Source: Typhlomys cinereus
Lineage: Eukaryota > Chordata > Mammalia > Rodentia > Platacanthomyidae
NCBI GenBank assembly: GCA_023101885.1
Contig: JALPQD010000631.1
Span: 124,001 to 188,000, forward strand
Length of the DNA stretch: 64,000 nucleotides
Reading direction: 5' to 3'
The position numbers and the translations under genes are program-made. The notes below the pieces were generated by a model. The model was not told where the DNA came from and did no database searches. It saw only the letters and a program-made list of their open reading frames with translations. Below are positions 14,904 to 29,500 of the stretch, piece by piece (the stretch's first letter is position 1; each line of letters starts with the position of its first letter).

Positions 14904-16333
14904 AATACACACCTAAGTAACTTTTTGGGAAGGAGCAGCCAAAGTTAACACAGTTACCAGGTACGGCTCTAATTTAGCTCCAATCTTCTGTCATGGCCAC
15001 AGACTGCATGTGAACAGTTTTAACTCTAGAACAGACAAAACAAAGGGAACAAACGACTAGGGAAACAGGAGAAATATTTCTTGAAAGTTTTGTTTTGCTA
15101 TTCCTTGGACATAAACTTCCTTGTGTTCCCCCCTCCCGCCTGTTATTCTGTTGCCTTCTACTGCAGTTTGGCTAGGTTTAACCCATTCTCATGCACATCT
15201 GGTTAAATCTTGTCAAGTGTCACCTTTTCACTTTTTTTTTTTTTTTTTTGAGAGAGAGCACGTGTGTGTTACATGGAAGTCAGAGGATATTTTCAGAATG
15301 AATCTCTCCTACTATGGGATCTGCAGATTAAACTCAGGTCACCACTGGGTTTGCACATGGCACCTTACCTACACAGCTGTCTCACTGGCCCCTTAAAGCT
15401 TTTCTTGGACATAGAGATGACAGTATGTTTCAGATTATTCACTGTCTGCCTCTGTTAAAGCATTATGTATACATATGTGTGTTATGTTGGTCCATAAAAT
15501 ACTTACTGTACAACTACTGTATGCTTGGCACAATTCTAGATATAGGGGGCACAAGGATAATCAAGACAAAATCTCTGGTGTCACGGATCTCATAGTCCAG
15601 TAAAGGAGGGCAGAAGAAATTTGTAAAATGTGTAATATCAGGGTGGGAGATTGGCTCAGTGGTTAGAGAACTTGCCGAGGAAGCAAAAGCAGCGGAGCTT
15701 GCATCCTCAATTCCTACATAAAATGCCAGACAGTCATGTGGTTCTCCAGTAATTTCAGCCCCAGAAGGCAGGGCATAGAAACCCTAGCCTCAAAAGAATG
15801 ATGCGGGAGATCCAAAGATGATTCCTGATATTACGTCACGCTTCTACTCAAGTACCCATGCTCCCATGCACACACAAATATGCACACACACATGCCATAT
15901 ACATACACATACAAAAGTGTAAAACAAAGAAATGCCTAACATTAGCTAGAGATAAATGCAATAGAGAAAATAAAAGAGAGAGACAGAAATATGGTAGTGA
16001 GAGGAGTGTTGTTTTAGCCATCATAGTTAAAAAGAGGCTCAATGACGAGGAAATTATAAAAAATGCAGCAGAGACACGTTTGAGGCAAAATATGCAAAAA
16101 ACTGAAAACTCTATGAACAGAAATAAGATAGTTTGTGCAAAGAACAAAAATGTAGGACCATTGTGTCTGAAGCTCAAAGAGCAAGAGAAATGGTTGGAGC
16201 TGACAGGAGGGAGAAAGGAGGAAAGAGAGAAAGAGATTAAGTTGAGTATACACAGAGTTATCCCCCAGAACTTTAAAATATAGTGAGAAGTTGAATTTGG
16301 TTCCATGACAATGGGAAACTAATTTTAAAAAAG

Positions 16334-16416
<83 letters not shown>

Positions 16417-19400
16417 CCTACCTACCTACCTACCTACCTACCTACCTACCTACCTACCTACTTACCTACCTATCGTATCAAGAGGCACCATGTGTCCCTG
16501 TGCAGGACCAAGAATGACTTCAGGAATCATCCTGGATTGATTGTACCTCCTTTTAGTTTCGTTCTGGGATTTCCCAAGCTAAAACCTAAGAAAAGAATCT
16601 CCTTTACCTATTTCTATATATTTAAGAATCCTAGGAATCTTATGCCATAAGTTTAAAGAAAGTTGAAAAATAAATAGATGGCAATTCAGTAAATTACAAT
16701 GTGCTAAAAAAATCTTGAATTATGATTATAGACACAACAGAATGTCACAATATGAAGAAGAGTTTGTCAAGTAATATACACATACATATTACTTAAAAGA
16801 TACACTTACTTTGGTATTTCCCAAGAAATCACCATATTCTCTTAATATTTTCTGGTTTCTAAACAGCCCTACAAGAATTAGAAAATAAACTTGGTTATAT
16901 ATATTCTTACCAGTCAGTTTATATTAATAAACTATTCTCTTTTAGGACTATCTTAAAAGAACCGAGGCTGTAGCTCTGTTGGTAGAATGTTTTACCTTGT
17001 GTGCATGAAGTTCAGTCTTTAATATCGCATAAAACTGGGCATGATAGCACATGCTGGTAATCTTAGCATTTGAGAAGTGAAAACAGGAAGATCACGAGTT
17101 CAAGGTTATTCTTGGTTACACAGCAAGTTTAAGGACAGTCTAGACTAATCTCAAAAATATATTCTTAAAATAATAAGTGAAAAACTAAAACATAAAGTAC
17201 TTACTACATCTGTATAATAGAATACAATTCAGTTTTTGAAAGAGAGTAGAGATAATTTTTTACTCTGGTATCCTTGAAGAACAGGATGCATAAGTGCACA
17301 CAATGTCTTCTTTTTAGATTAAATTTAAGAAATGTATGTATAACCATTTCAAAATTCACTGAAAACGTTTTGAGAGGATATACAAACTGTCATTAATTAT
17401 CTCTCAGAAGGACAATAAAACAGTCTTACAGAAAACGAAAGGAAACATTACTCTATACTTGTGTATCTTTTTTAATATTGGTAACTGAACTGGACAGTCT
17501 TGAGTATGCATGACATTTTTATCATCAATTAGTACATCTCTATAATTCAGCTCATGTAAAACACACTTTGCATTATCGCAAACCTAAACTCTAAATTCAA
17601 TCATGAGAGTACTAGTTGCATTTTAACTAACAAACCAAGGACAACTTCTTATTATGGTAGAAGTTTTATAAACACCTGCTGATGAAGGTGTTAATTCATG
17701 TAACAGACCTTTCTAGAAGAAAGCAGTAACTGTCACTTAAAAAAAAACATAATCTTTACATAAGATCATAAATGTTAATAGTTATATGCCCCACAGAAAC
17801 TTCCTCGGTCATTATCTTTAAAAATTATTGGGAAGAAAAAAAACTATTGGGAAGAAACAAAATGATCCTGTTTTTGAAATAAAATAGTTTCCAAATGAAA
17901 ATAGCAAGTAAGGAATATGGTGGCGAACAAGAAAGCACACAAGCAGAGCTATCAGAAGGGCAGGTCTCATCTGCGTGCTATTTCCCAATGAACCTTGAAA
18001 ATACTTACTTTCTCTGTATTCTCTTTCTGCTTCCTTACGCAATTTTCTTTCTCTGGCAAGAGCTTCAGGACTTCCCCAAACTTCCAAAGATCTGCACATA
18101 CACACAATTTACCACTGATGAACAAGTTAAATTACTTTACAATAATATTTGAACATAATGGAATGTAACTAAGTTAGAATCATAAAAAAATAAGGTCTCT
18201 TCAGAAGTATAAAGTATTTTAGGAGCTTTTCTGAATTAAATCTAAGCAATATAAGTAAACTAGACAGAATAAATTTTCTTACAAATGTAGACGTATTTAG
18301 GTAACTAGGATTTATTAAACAAATTTGCAAAAGTCAGCACTTTTTAAAATGTGTCACTTCAAAAAGCTAAAAATGGAACTACCATACAATCCAGCCATAC
18401 TACTCCTGGTAATATTCCCAAAGGATATGTCATGGTTTGAAATGTGTCCCCCCACAGTCTCATGTGTTTGGAAGGTCATGGCACCTTGAAAGGTGGAGCC
18501 TTGCTAGAGAAAGGCAGTCACAAGGGGTGCGCCTTGAGGTGGATGAGTCCCACCCTACCTCCAGGAGAAGTCTGCCTTTGCAGCAAGCAGTCTGCAGCTC
18601 TCTGCTTCCAAGATGTCTGCAGTGACTTAGTCTCCTCCAGCTTTGGCCAGCCAGCCATGCTGCCTCTGTCATGAGAAACTATATCTCCCCTCTGGAATCC
18701 TAAGCTGAATAAATCTCTCTTTCCTCCTTAAATTGACTGACTTTGAATGCTCTCTCATAGCAATAGTTAAGAGTAACTGCTACAGGATACTACACTGTAT
18801 TACTAAGATTTGTGTACATCTGTGTACATCCATGATTATCGCAGCTCAATTCACAATAGCGAAGCAATGGAATTAGCCCAGATGTCCAACACTGGATGAA
18901 CGAATAATGAAAATGTCAACTGTCAAGAACAATGAAATTATGGAATATTGCTGGTAAATGAATGGAATTAGTGATATAACAATGAGAAGCATTCCAGGCA
19001 CAAAAAGCAACACCACACATTCTCACTGATGCTAACTTTGAATCTTAGAATAATACTCAGAAACAGAAATTCCTATAGTATCCATAAACTAGAAAGAAAC
19101 ATAAGTTGGGGAGATATAGGGGAAGACCTTAAAAGAGGGGATATAATGGTTTTTGGTTCTATAAACCAAACTGAGACCCACATATAGGGAGACCATAGGT
19201 CCCAGAAGGAAACAAACTCCTTACTGTTAACTATAAAAACTTGGTTAAAAAAACCCCCACCATCTTAACATTTATCATTATACCTACAGATCAAAGAAAC
19301 AGCACTCAACCAAGAAAGCCCCATGTGCAATGGAAGATACGTAATGTAGAGAACCACAAGTGGCCATAATGCAAAGTAAAAATACCTGTGGATACTCAGC

Positions 19401-22400
19401 CCTATCAGAACATCTAAACTACCTCTCATCACATCTTCTGAACCTTGCAGAAGAGGAGGCGGTAAGAATGTAAAAGACATAGGACAGGGAGAGGTAATAT
19501 CAGACAGTAGCTGTTCATGTCGGGGCTGTGATATTCAAGAACTCAATGCAACATTGACCTCTACAATTGCTGGTCTATAACATGTGGCAATGGAAGAGAG
19601 ACAATCCTATCAGACACAACAATACCCTGAGGGGCCGAATGAGACTGGTGCTAGACAAAAGGGAGAATGAGAAAGATGGTAAAAGATGTGGGGTGGAGGC
19701 AGGATTAGGCAATAAAAACACATAAACTCATTGAAAATACAATTTTAAAAAAAGATGATGTCTCCTTAAGTATTCTATTACAATATGCTTTTATCACCCC
19801 AAATGCATCATGCACTTTGCTCTGAAGGAATTATGTTCTTACTTTGCTTCTACGTCTGATCTCAAGAACACAGTAAAAGCCTCAGTATCTTCATGGGGAC
19901 TTCGGCGTCTGATTTTTCGAAGTTGTTCTAGATCACTGGAGAAATAAACATGATGAAACTATTCAGAAAATGCATATAGCTAATAGCTTAAGAGTGGATA
20001 AACAATTGATTTCCATCCTAAAAGAATATATATATACCACTGATGGCATTTTTTAATAAAAAAAGCAAAAAAGTTTGAAAACTGGGGGCGAAAAGAATAT
20101 TCTTGATGACCATCTATCACAACGAACAACAAAGATACAACTCCCTCACTGGCACTTTTACTTTATCCACATGGGCATAAACACTGCTATCTTTAATATA
20201 TGAAAAAAAAAAAGTCAAAAATACAAAGGATGTAGATGAGTATCATTCCACTGTCCATGAACTTAAATTTTTAAGTAATATTTGTGTATTTCTGGATTAA
20301 GTGGTAAAACCTACCTGATATCAAGCCATTACATGTTTTTGAATTATTTTGCTTTCTATTAAATTTTAAAAGGTTGTATATTCTTCAAATCACTGTTCAA
20401 TAATTATTTTGTATGTAATAATTAACTTTCCTACAGAAATTTTGTTAACAGAAATGAAAACTTAATCTTTATGACTTCTTAAAAATTTAATAAGAAATAA
20501 AGGGCTATATTCATACACAGCATGAATACCTTTTATGAAAAATTACCACGCCTGGGCTGGTGATGGGTCTCAGTGGGTAAGGAGCCCATGTGCAAACCTG
20601 GAAACTGAGTTCAATTCCCTGAAGCCCAAAGTTGAAGGAAAAACCTGACTTTCAAGTGTTGTCCTCTTGACTTCTACCCTTACAGTATGACATGCATTCA
20701 GTGTCTCTCTCGTTGTGTCTTCCTCTCCCCTCTTTTTTCTCCCTTTGTAATAAATAAAAAAAAATACTATACCTGGATTTAAGGCAGAACTCATTTATTG
20801 CTCTTACTCCAGTGATGAAATTATTCTTAGTGTATTTTGATCCATACTCTCTTTTCTTAAGGACTGCTTTAACTAAGCCAGAAACACAGGAAAATATGTA
20901 AGTAAGACACTCAAGGACATATAGTTGAAGATGAATATATGATCACCTTATGAAATTTGATATTTTCCTGATGCATGAAATGGCATCAGGAGAAAACAAT
21001 TTTTTCCAAGTACAGAATAGGACAGAATTGTACTAGTAGTCACCTAGCTTTTACTCCACAATACATCTAGAATTGATGGTAATGTGCCAATCTTTCACTT
21101 AAAGGGATTATTGTATCAGTATGGCTTGTTCTGTCTAAATCATTAAAACAATTTAATCTGCTTAGGGTCTACATGAAAATGAAGTTTTGTGGAAGAAAAG
21201 AAATTTTTACAGAAATTGTGACAAATAATGAGGTTATGACTAACAGCCTGGTGGTCAGCAGTTTTCAGAGTTCTAAAAACAAAAGTCTAATATGGGCGGC
21301 TAGATATTGAAAACATCTCCACTCTCAAGGTCCCTGTGAGAATCTTCCCCCTTCAAGGTCTCGGAGAAATGTTTTCAGTATGTCCAGATGCCGTCTAAGC
21401 CCGCTTGCCCCCTCCCCACACAGAACTCCGGGAAATGCTCCCCCTCTCAAGGTCTAATACGTGCAGCTATGCCAAATACCACCAAAGCCGTTGTATTACT
21501 ATGACCGAAGCTTCACCCCAAGCCCACTGCTATCTTGCACAAACAACTCAGCCCTGCTGCGGACGTGCTGACCGGGACCTCGACCAGAACATCTGGTGGT
21601 CACCCTTGGCTGACTCAACTTCCTTGAGTGCTGTAAAAAGTGTGCCAAAGAGTGCTATAGAAAAATACAAAATGTTTTCATATGTTTTGCTACCCTATAA
21701 AAACCCTACCCCGACCTCAGTCGGGGCCGCTCTTCTCTTGCTTGCAAGAGAGAGGCGGTCCTGGCATGCCAGAATAAACTCGCCTATTGCCTTTGCAGCA
21801 GCCTCTCGGTCCTCGTGTCTCCTTTTGGGGTCGGGGCGGGTGACTTGGAGGGACTTCGGTTCCAACAGTTTCAAGAAAAAATTAAAAAGTAGTACAGTGT
21901 TTTTTCAAACTGTAGAGTGAAATCAATATTTTATAAAAAGTCAAAATAGAAAATAATCAAAGAATACTGAAAGTGTCTTCAGAATAGGCTTTTTTCCACT
22001 TGACCTGGATCTCCACAGGCACCCATAGTTCTCTCCCATTTCCCTCCCTGTTTTTTCCTCCCCACTCCCTTTTAAAAAGTCAAGTCTTTTTGTTTTGTTT
22101 TATGTGTAAGTTATGCTATGTCTTGATTTATTTACTTGATTTATTTACTATAAGTCTTCTAAGTCATTAATATTTCTTGTAGATCATGGTTAAAGATTAA
22201 GGCCATTAGATGATTTCATAGAAAAAAAACTGAAGAAAACCAAGGAATATTTTAATTAATTAAAAATTACAAGAAGCTTTCAGATTATAAGAAAATGCTA
22301 CCTTAAATTATTTTCTTATTGTCAAACTGCTCACAAAAAAGAAAAACTGCCAGGAACAAAAAATATGATACCAATTTTGCATCAGTTGTTTATGAGTTAA

Positions 22401-25400
22401 AACTTATACGGCACTGCTCTATGTAACAAATCATATACAGTAATACAGTGGTCATATGACATAAATAACTTAAGCCAACATCTAAAGAGCAAGATCAAAA
22501 CCACAAAGTCTCATGTATGCCTGTTTCCAACTGTCACCATCTACTTCATATCCTTTGTTGCTAGTTATCAATTCCTACTCTACTCTAGAGTTGAAAGAGC
22601 ACATTTAAGCCTAAAGTTGAAGAGTAAACACTCCTACTATTTAGGAACACATTAAACACTAAAATTTACTAAGACTATTTCAACAAGAAACTTGAACATG
22701 ATAGCCAAAACCTGATCTGAAATAAGTATACAAAAGAGTCTGGATTTCTTTACACAGGAATTTCAGGTCTCTAAAGTACTCTACTCCAGTCACTCAAAAA
22801 CTGAAAATTCAGATGTGATCTACTCTGGAAAAATTCTCTCTCTCTTTTAAAAAAAATCATTTAAAAAAATCCTTTAAAAGTCTGTAATTCTGATTGATTC
22901 TTTAAAAACAAAATTCCTTCAGCACAACTTGTAATCATTCATAACCTCTCCCAGTCCAGTTCATTGATGATGATGATGGCTCTTCCAGTAATGATTATTC
23001 TATTATTATTATTATTATTTTTATTATTTGAGATAAGGTCTCACTATGTAGCTCAGACTGGTCACAAACTTGGTGTTTTCTGTCTCAGTCTCCCAAGGAC
23101 TACAATTACAAATGCACATCATGACACAATATTAATTTACTTTTAGTTGATTTGTTATATATAATCTTCAAAGTACTCAAGAAAAATCAACCTTAGGAAG
23201 TAAAAAGGTTCAGAAAAGTCAAATGAGTCACGTAAGGTCAGACTAGTTAATGTTGAGAACTAAAAACGGAACCCCATTTTGTCTGACACCAGAGCCACAA
23301 TGCTCCCACAGTGCTCACATTCAGCTACTGCCTCCCTGAAAGTTGCTTTGAACATGGGACGATAGCTGGTTATAAAGAACAGAGCTGCAAAGAATAATTT
23401 ATTTAGTACTCAGTTACTCCTAGAAAAGAAACTCAGACAAGAATAGCCAAACTCCATCTGACATGCACAAACTTGAACTGAAGATATTGGCGTTTTATTT
23501 TTAATCATGTTACTTTTCTAAAAATGACAGACAGAACTGATGATTTTCATTCTTTAGGTTTTTTAATTATTTGTGATCAGAATGAAAAATAAGCTTCAGT
23601 AGAACGTTAGCTTCTAAACAAGAATTTTTTTATAGTCAATCTATTTAAATAAAAAGCAAAACTATATCTTAGAATAACTGTAAAGGCCTCCATATAATTA
23701 CAAATATATAAAAAAGTAAAGTATATATATATTTACCTCTTATTTGGAGAGGATCTTTCTTAAGTGGAGCTTTGAGTTCTGCATCTATACTTTTTGCTGT
23801 AAAGTATATTAAAACAGGTTTATAACGAAGAGTTGCTTCCATACAAAGCTACAACACTATCAGCCAATTTAATCTAGGAAAGTATAAGAATGATCATATA
23901 GGCCATCTTGAATTTAAATTTACTGTAAGAATATAAAATAGTTAAACTTTATAAAAGATATTCATAATTCTTCATAAGCAGATTAAAGAAGGAAAACTAT
24001 AAAGCTCTTGAAGGAAGTGAAGAAAAAAACATTTAATAAAAGTCAAACATAATGCAAATGACAATGCCTTTCAGAAAACTATCTTTAAATGGCAAAACAA
24101 CCAGTAACATAAACTGTATCTGATGGTTATATGCATTAAAAATATGAAAGGATGCATATAGCTCTTCCAATTAAAACTATTTCAGCGATGATATTCAAAG
24201 ATGACTATTAAGTTGTCCTGAGACAAGTGTACTTCCATTAACAAAAAAGCTATTAACGGACTGGAGAGATGGCAGGGGTTAAGCCTCTATCTCTCAAGCA
24301 GAAGGTCCTGAGTTCAAATCCTGAATCCCATGTAAAAATGCCCAGGAGGAAGAGGTGGTGGCCTGTACTTCTGATCCTGGAAGACAAAGCCTAGAAAACT
24401 ACAGAGCAAAGCAAAGAGGAGGTAGAGCAATCCAGGGTGATTCCCAAAATCACTCCTGGATCTCCATAGGCACCCATAGTGCTCTCTGATACACACACAC
24501 ACGCACACACATGCATGCACACACACACAATAAAATAAACAAACAAACAAACAAACAAATAAATGTAATGGTTACTCTTAACTATTGCTGAGAGAGCATT
24601 CAAAGCCATCAACTTAAGGGAGAAAGGGAGATTTATTCAGTTTACGGTTCCAAAGGAGAGATTCAGTTTCTCATGACAGAGGCAGCATGGCTGGCTGGCT
24701 GGCCAAAGCTGGAGGAGGCAGATATCTTGAAGGCTCAGAGCTGCAAGACTGTTTGCTGCAGAAGCAGACTTCTCCTGGAGGTAGGGTGGGACTAATCCAC
24801 CTCAAGGGCCACCCATTGTGACTGCCTTCCTCTAGCAAGGCTCCACTTTTCAAGGTGCCATGACCTTGCCAAACACATGAGGCTGTAGGAGACATATTTC
24901 AAACCATGACAATAAATAAATAAATAAATCTTAAACCTCTTAAAAATAAATTTAAAAAACTTAAAGATAAAACAATAATTAGAATCTGCCTCCTAGTATA
25001 AACAAAAGAACATTAGATAAATGTATAAATATTACATTTGAATGACATATTGTAGACCACAATGAACATTGTAATGATAAAGATTTCTTTTTCTAAAGCC
25101 CAAAATGCACTGAAATTCACACCACAATGACAAGAAAGATCTCTCAAACAAGATATAAACAGTATGATGAAAAGAAGATGAGAAGTGATCAAAAAGCGAA
25201 AGTTCACAGATTAAATGGTAAATTTCAAGATAGTAACTTTAATCTAAAAATTAATGATCTCATTTAGTAATAATTTCATAGAATTTAATATGTGCTATGG
25301 ATTGGCCTGTGTGCGTGATTGCACTCTTATAGGCAATCCCTGCAGAATCAATACGACACAGATATGGAGGAAACTAATGCACAGAGCGGTCATAATAGCC

Positions 25401-25834
25401 CCCAAAGTCACACAACTAAAAATTCCTTTTTATGAGGTCTTATAGCTTCACACAGCAATATTTTAAACATGGAAGCAATCAGGATTGAAACCGGAAGCAT
25501 TTTGATGGCTGTGAATTCCTGCGTGTTTACAATAATATCTGATTTATGAGTAGCATTTGTGTGTTTCATTATGAAAAAAACCCAACAGGTTCAAAGTGAA
25601 GCTGACTGATGAGCGACATGGACACCATGGGAACCTCTGGACAAGAGCAGCTTCTGAGGAAGGTGGGAGCCCAGGAGTTGGGGAGGAGCGCACAGAGACA
25701 CCACATCTGGGTTTCAGTAGACTCTGGAAAGACTCATTGAGGAAGGCTCATTTTAGAGAGGGAAAAGGCGAGTGTAGTGGAAAACCAAAGAGTAAAGTTC
25801 TTGAGCAAATGAAGCAGTAGGATCCAAGTTTTAA

Positions 25835-25885
<51 letters not shown>

Positions 25886-26497
25886 CAGAGGGCACTGTGT
25901 GTGCTTGTGGAGGCGCAAGCTGACTTTGGGAATCACCCTGGGTTGTTCTACGTCCTTTTTGCTTTATTCTGGAGTTTCCCAGGTTCTGCCTTCCAGAAAT
26001 CGCCATTTCTGCCTGATGATTTTACATGGGATTTGGGATCCAAATTCAGAACCTTCTGCTTATAAGGCAGAGGCTGAACCTCTGAGCCATCTCTCTGGGC
26101 CCCTAAAGTTTTGTTTTAAAAGGAAACAGAGCTGGCAGGTTACAAAGGAAAAGGGGCAGAAGAATAACCTCTCAATACTTATCTAGTATCGAAGCCTACT
26201 GTCAAAAGTTTCAGAAACACCACTTTTACATCAAACCACACAAAGTAAATTGCTCTAAGATGGAACTTCTGAATATTCTCATTACAACTTGTCTAGACAT
26301 TAGTAAATATAGTGTGAGGAAGCATAAACTAGAATGTTAGTACATGGCTTAAATGCATTTATAAATAATTATTTGTATATGCCACCATCTTAATACACTC
26401 AATACACTTAATACACATGCACAATTGAATAATAAAAAAAAAAAAGAAAAGGGGCACACAATACCATGGGATATGTGCTCCCTCCACCTCAGTCACA

Positions 26498-26531
<34 letters not shown>

Positions 26532-29500
26532 CGGAAGTTAAAAACAATGAAACACAAAGTAGCTATGTTTAATGTGCATAAAGTAATAAAGAAGAAGTTT
26601 AAGAAAATATAAGCAAGAAATAAGAAACTAAGAAAGATGAGACAAAAACTTTCAATCAATAAAATGTATGACTGCTGAAATTAAAAACTTAACCTAATCA
26701 ACCAGTAAATTACAGACAACTAAAGAAATCAGTAAGGCAGATTTGAGGACAAAATCCAGAAAGATAAAGACAGAGAGACTGAGACATAAAAATGAAGATC
26801 TCATGCAGAGTGGAGATGTAGCTCAGTAGAACAATGTCTAAGACTCAGGAGAAAAAGGTAACAATGAAATTGGAAGAAATAATATTTGAACAGATGATGG
26901 AGAATTGTACAATTCCAAAACTGTAGGAAAATACCAAACCTCTCAGATCCTGAAAAGCCCAACTAATTTCCCATGTGTTAAATACTATACTTCATAAAGA
27001 AACTACCATTTACACTGAAAATGAATTTCAAAATAAAATTAATGTATTTCAAAATAAAGTTATTCTACATGATGCTGATAAAATCATGGAAAAACAGCTT
27101 AAGGGAACAAGGGGTTTTATTCTCTTTTATGATAGTCCAATTACAGTTGCTTGTCCTGCTTGGCAGGAGAACCCACACCAAAAGCAGGAGCCGAAGCAAC
27201 TTAGCCACACATTTACGTAATGACTAAGAGAAGGATAATCCTTACTTACCAGACCAGCATGTCTGGCCAAGTGTACACAAGGATGTCAACTTCCTCCACC
27301 AGATCTCTCTGTATTTTATTCATCCATCCAGAACTTTGTCCCACCTACCATGGGTTGGGCCTTTCCCACCAACTACATAATCTCCTGCAGGTTCACTCTG
27401 GGCTTAACTATTAATTCTGTACAAATGTGATCAAAACTCAAACTCTCAAGTATCAAGTTGACACCTGTATCTAACTATGGCACAGGCTTATAACAACAAA
27501 GGTGCCCTGACTTTACAAGAGCAATACTTAGTGAGACGTATTGGGCCACTGAAATGGCTCAGTGGGTCAAGTAGTCTGCTAGCAAACCAGGAAACCTTAG
27601 TTCGGTCTCCAGAAGAGTCAAAATGGTGGAAGGTGAGAAATTCCTTCTGAAAGCTGTCTTTGGACATCCAAGCATGTATCTCTCTTTCTCTTGCTCAAGT
27701 AAGTAAAATATAAAAAACTGAAAAGAAGCATGTCAGACAATAAAAAGAATAAACAACAACAAAAAATAAACCAAATATGTTTTATAAAATGGAAAAAATA
27801 CCTAGCACATAAGTTGTGAAGGAGTTATCAGAATTAAATTACAGTCTCAAATTTCCCAAAAAAGTGAAAACATCAATTATCTTTTGTCTTTGAAATATAA
27901 CCATAGAATATATAACTTCCAAACATGGAAGTTATGATTACTATTTTAATGATTGATTTTTAAAGCAAAATTCAGATCTATACATAAACACTGTCCCAAG
28001 AAATGGAAAATGAGCACATGAAAGCCACTTAGAAAACTTTCAAATGCTAAACTCCAAGTTAGGCTCATCAAGGTTTATGTAGACAACAAACTGCATTTGT
28101 AATAATATAATTAAGGTAACTACAAACATTCTAGCCACCTGGAAATGTAAAGCCAAGGAAGACAAGGAATCACAATGACACTAAAAATATTTAGAAATGT
28201 AAATAATAATACAGTTATGTCAAAACTTGCAATATGCTACTATGGTTTAAATGCCCATTTCAAGCCTGGCATGGTTGCTCGTGTCTGTAATCCTAGCACT
28301 TGTAAGTCCTGATCAGACAGATGGATGATGGGCAAGTGTGAGGCCAGCCTATAATAAAGAGAGACCCTGTCTCAAGGAACAAATGAAAGAAATAAAAAGC
28401 TTACTCAGTATTAATGAGCAAATTATTTAACTGACAAATGAAGGAATGGAAAGCGAAAACAAAGAAAAGAGTAAAATAAATGAAAAAGGAAGTAAATATA
28501 CAATACAATGGTCTAGATTTTAAAAAATAACACTTTAAAAATAATTTTTTAAAAAAAATTAAAAGCATTAGGAATGAAAAAATATAACCAGGTATGCAAT
28601 TAGGAGTACACATAGAATATTACAAACTTTATACCAATAAGTTAAGATATTAAGGAGACAGAAAAAAATAGAACAAAAATGAATAAAAAATAGAAAAATT
28701 AAAAAAGGAGTTTAATAGCATGTGCACACACACACAGTCAGTCAGTCAGTCAGTCAATTGGTTCAGTTAGTTTTACTTTAAATTCTCTCATTCAAAGAAT
28801 AATTTTATACATACTATTACAATATACAAGAAAATTCTAAGAAGTTTTATGAAGGTTAATACATACCTGATTTATCCAATAATGGTACTTTTTCAAGTCT
28901 CTGAGTTTGTGATCCCTGTTCTTCTTTCTCAGCACTTGAGGAATACAACTTGACTTGACTCAGGGTACAAATATGTGGGTGATTGCCGGGAACCACATAT
29001 GTAAAGTTTCCAAGGGTCATTATATTCTTGTCTAAAAGAGAAAATAAAAACTCATTTCAAACCAATTCCCAGATACACAATTAAAAACTACCTTTTCTAC
29101 TGGAGATACTTCCTTAAGAATATATCACATTTTGTAAAGCAAAACAGACAGTATTTCAATTTTTCTAGAAGTTATATAATATGGAAGCATTAAAATATAT
29201 AAAATCAAATAAAACAAATACTCATTTAATTATTATGAAATGGTGTCTAATATTCTCTTATTCTGTATTCTAGTTGCATCTAAAAAAGATGGCACAATGC
29301 ATTTCTGAATGAGCGAGGCCACCCAGAGGCCTCTAGAAGCTACAGATTTCTTCTTCTCTCTTGTCATAATCAAGTGAATTCTAGTAATCAGTAACTCATA
29401 TTGTCTCTGATTTTTAATCAGATAAATGAATAACATGTGAACATTTTAATTGAGAAAAACAGGACACTAATCGCAAAGCACTTCAACCTTTACTTCTGGA

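Noticed and set aside
15858..16306. Open frames of 141 and 152 codons on opposite strands
   Set aside because: They begin or end in a SINE (CA)n tail and are low-complexity; no homology is recognisable.
21405..21920. 171-codon plus-strand open frame
   Set aside because: Lies almost wholly inside the solo LTR and runs past its end; LTRs of this type carry no gene, and the protein shows no known domain.
28736..28757. CRISPR-like or regularly spaced repeat
   Set aside because: Simple CAGT microsatellite without spacers; the genome is mammalian.
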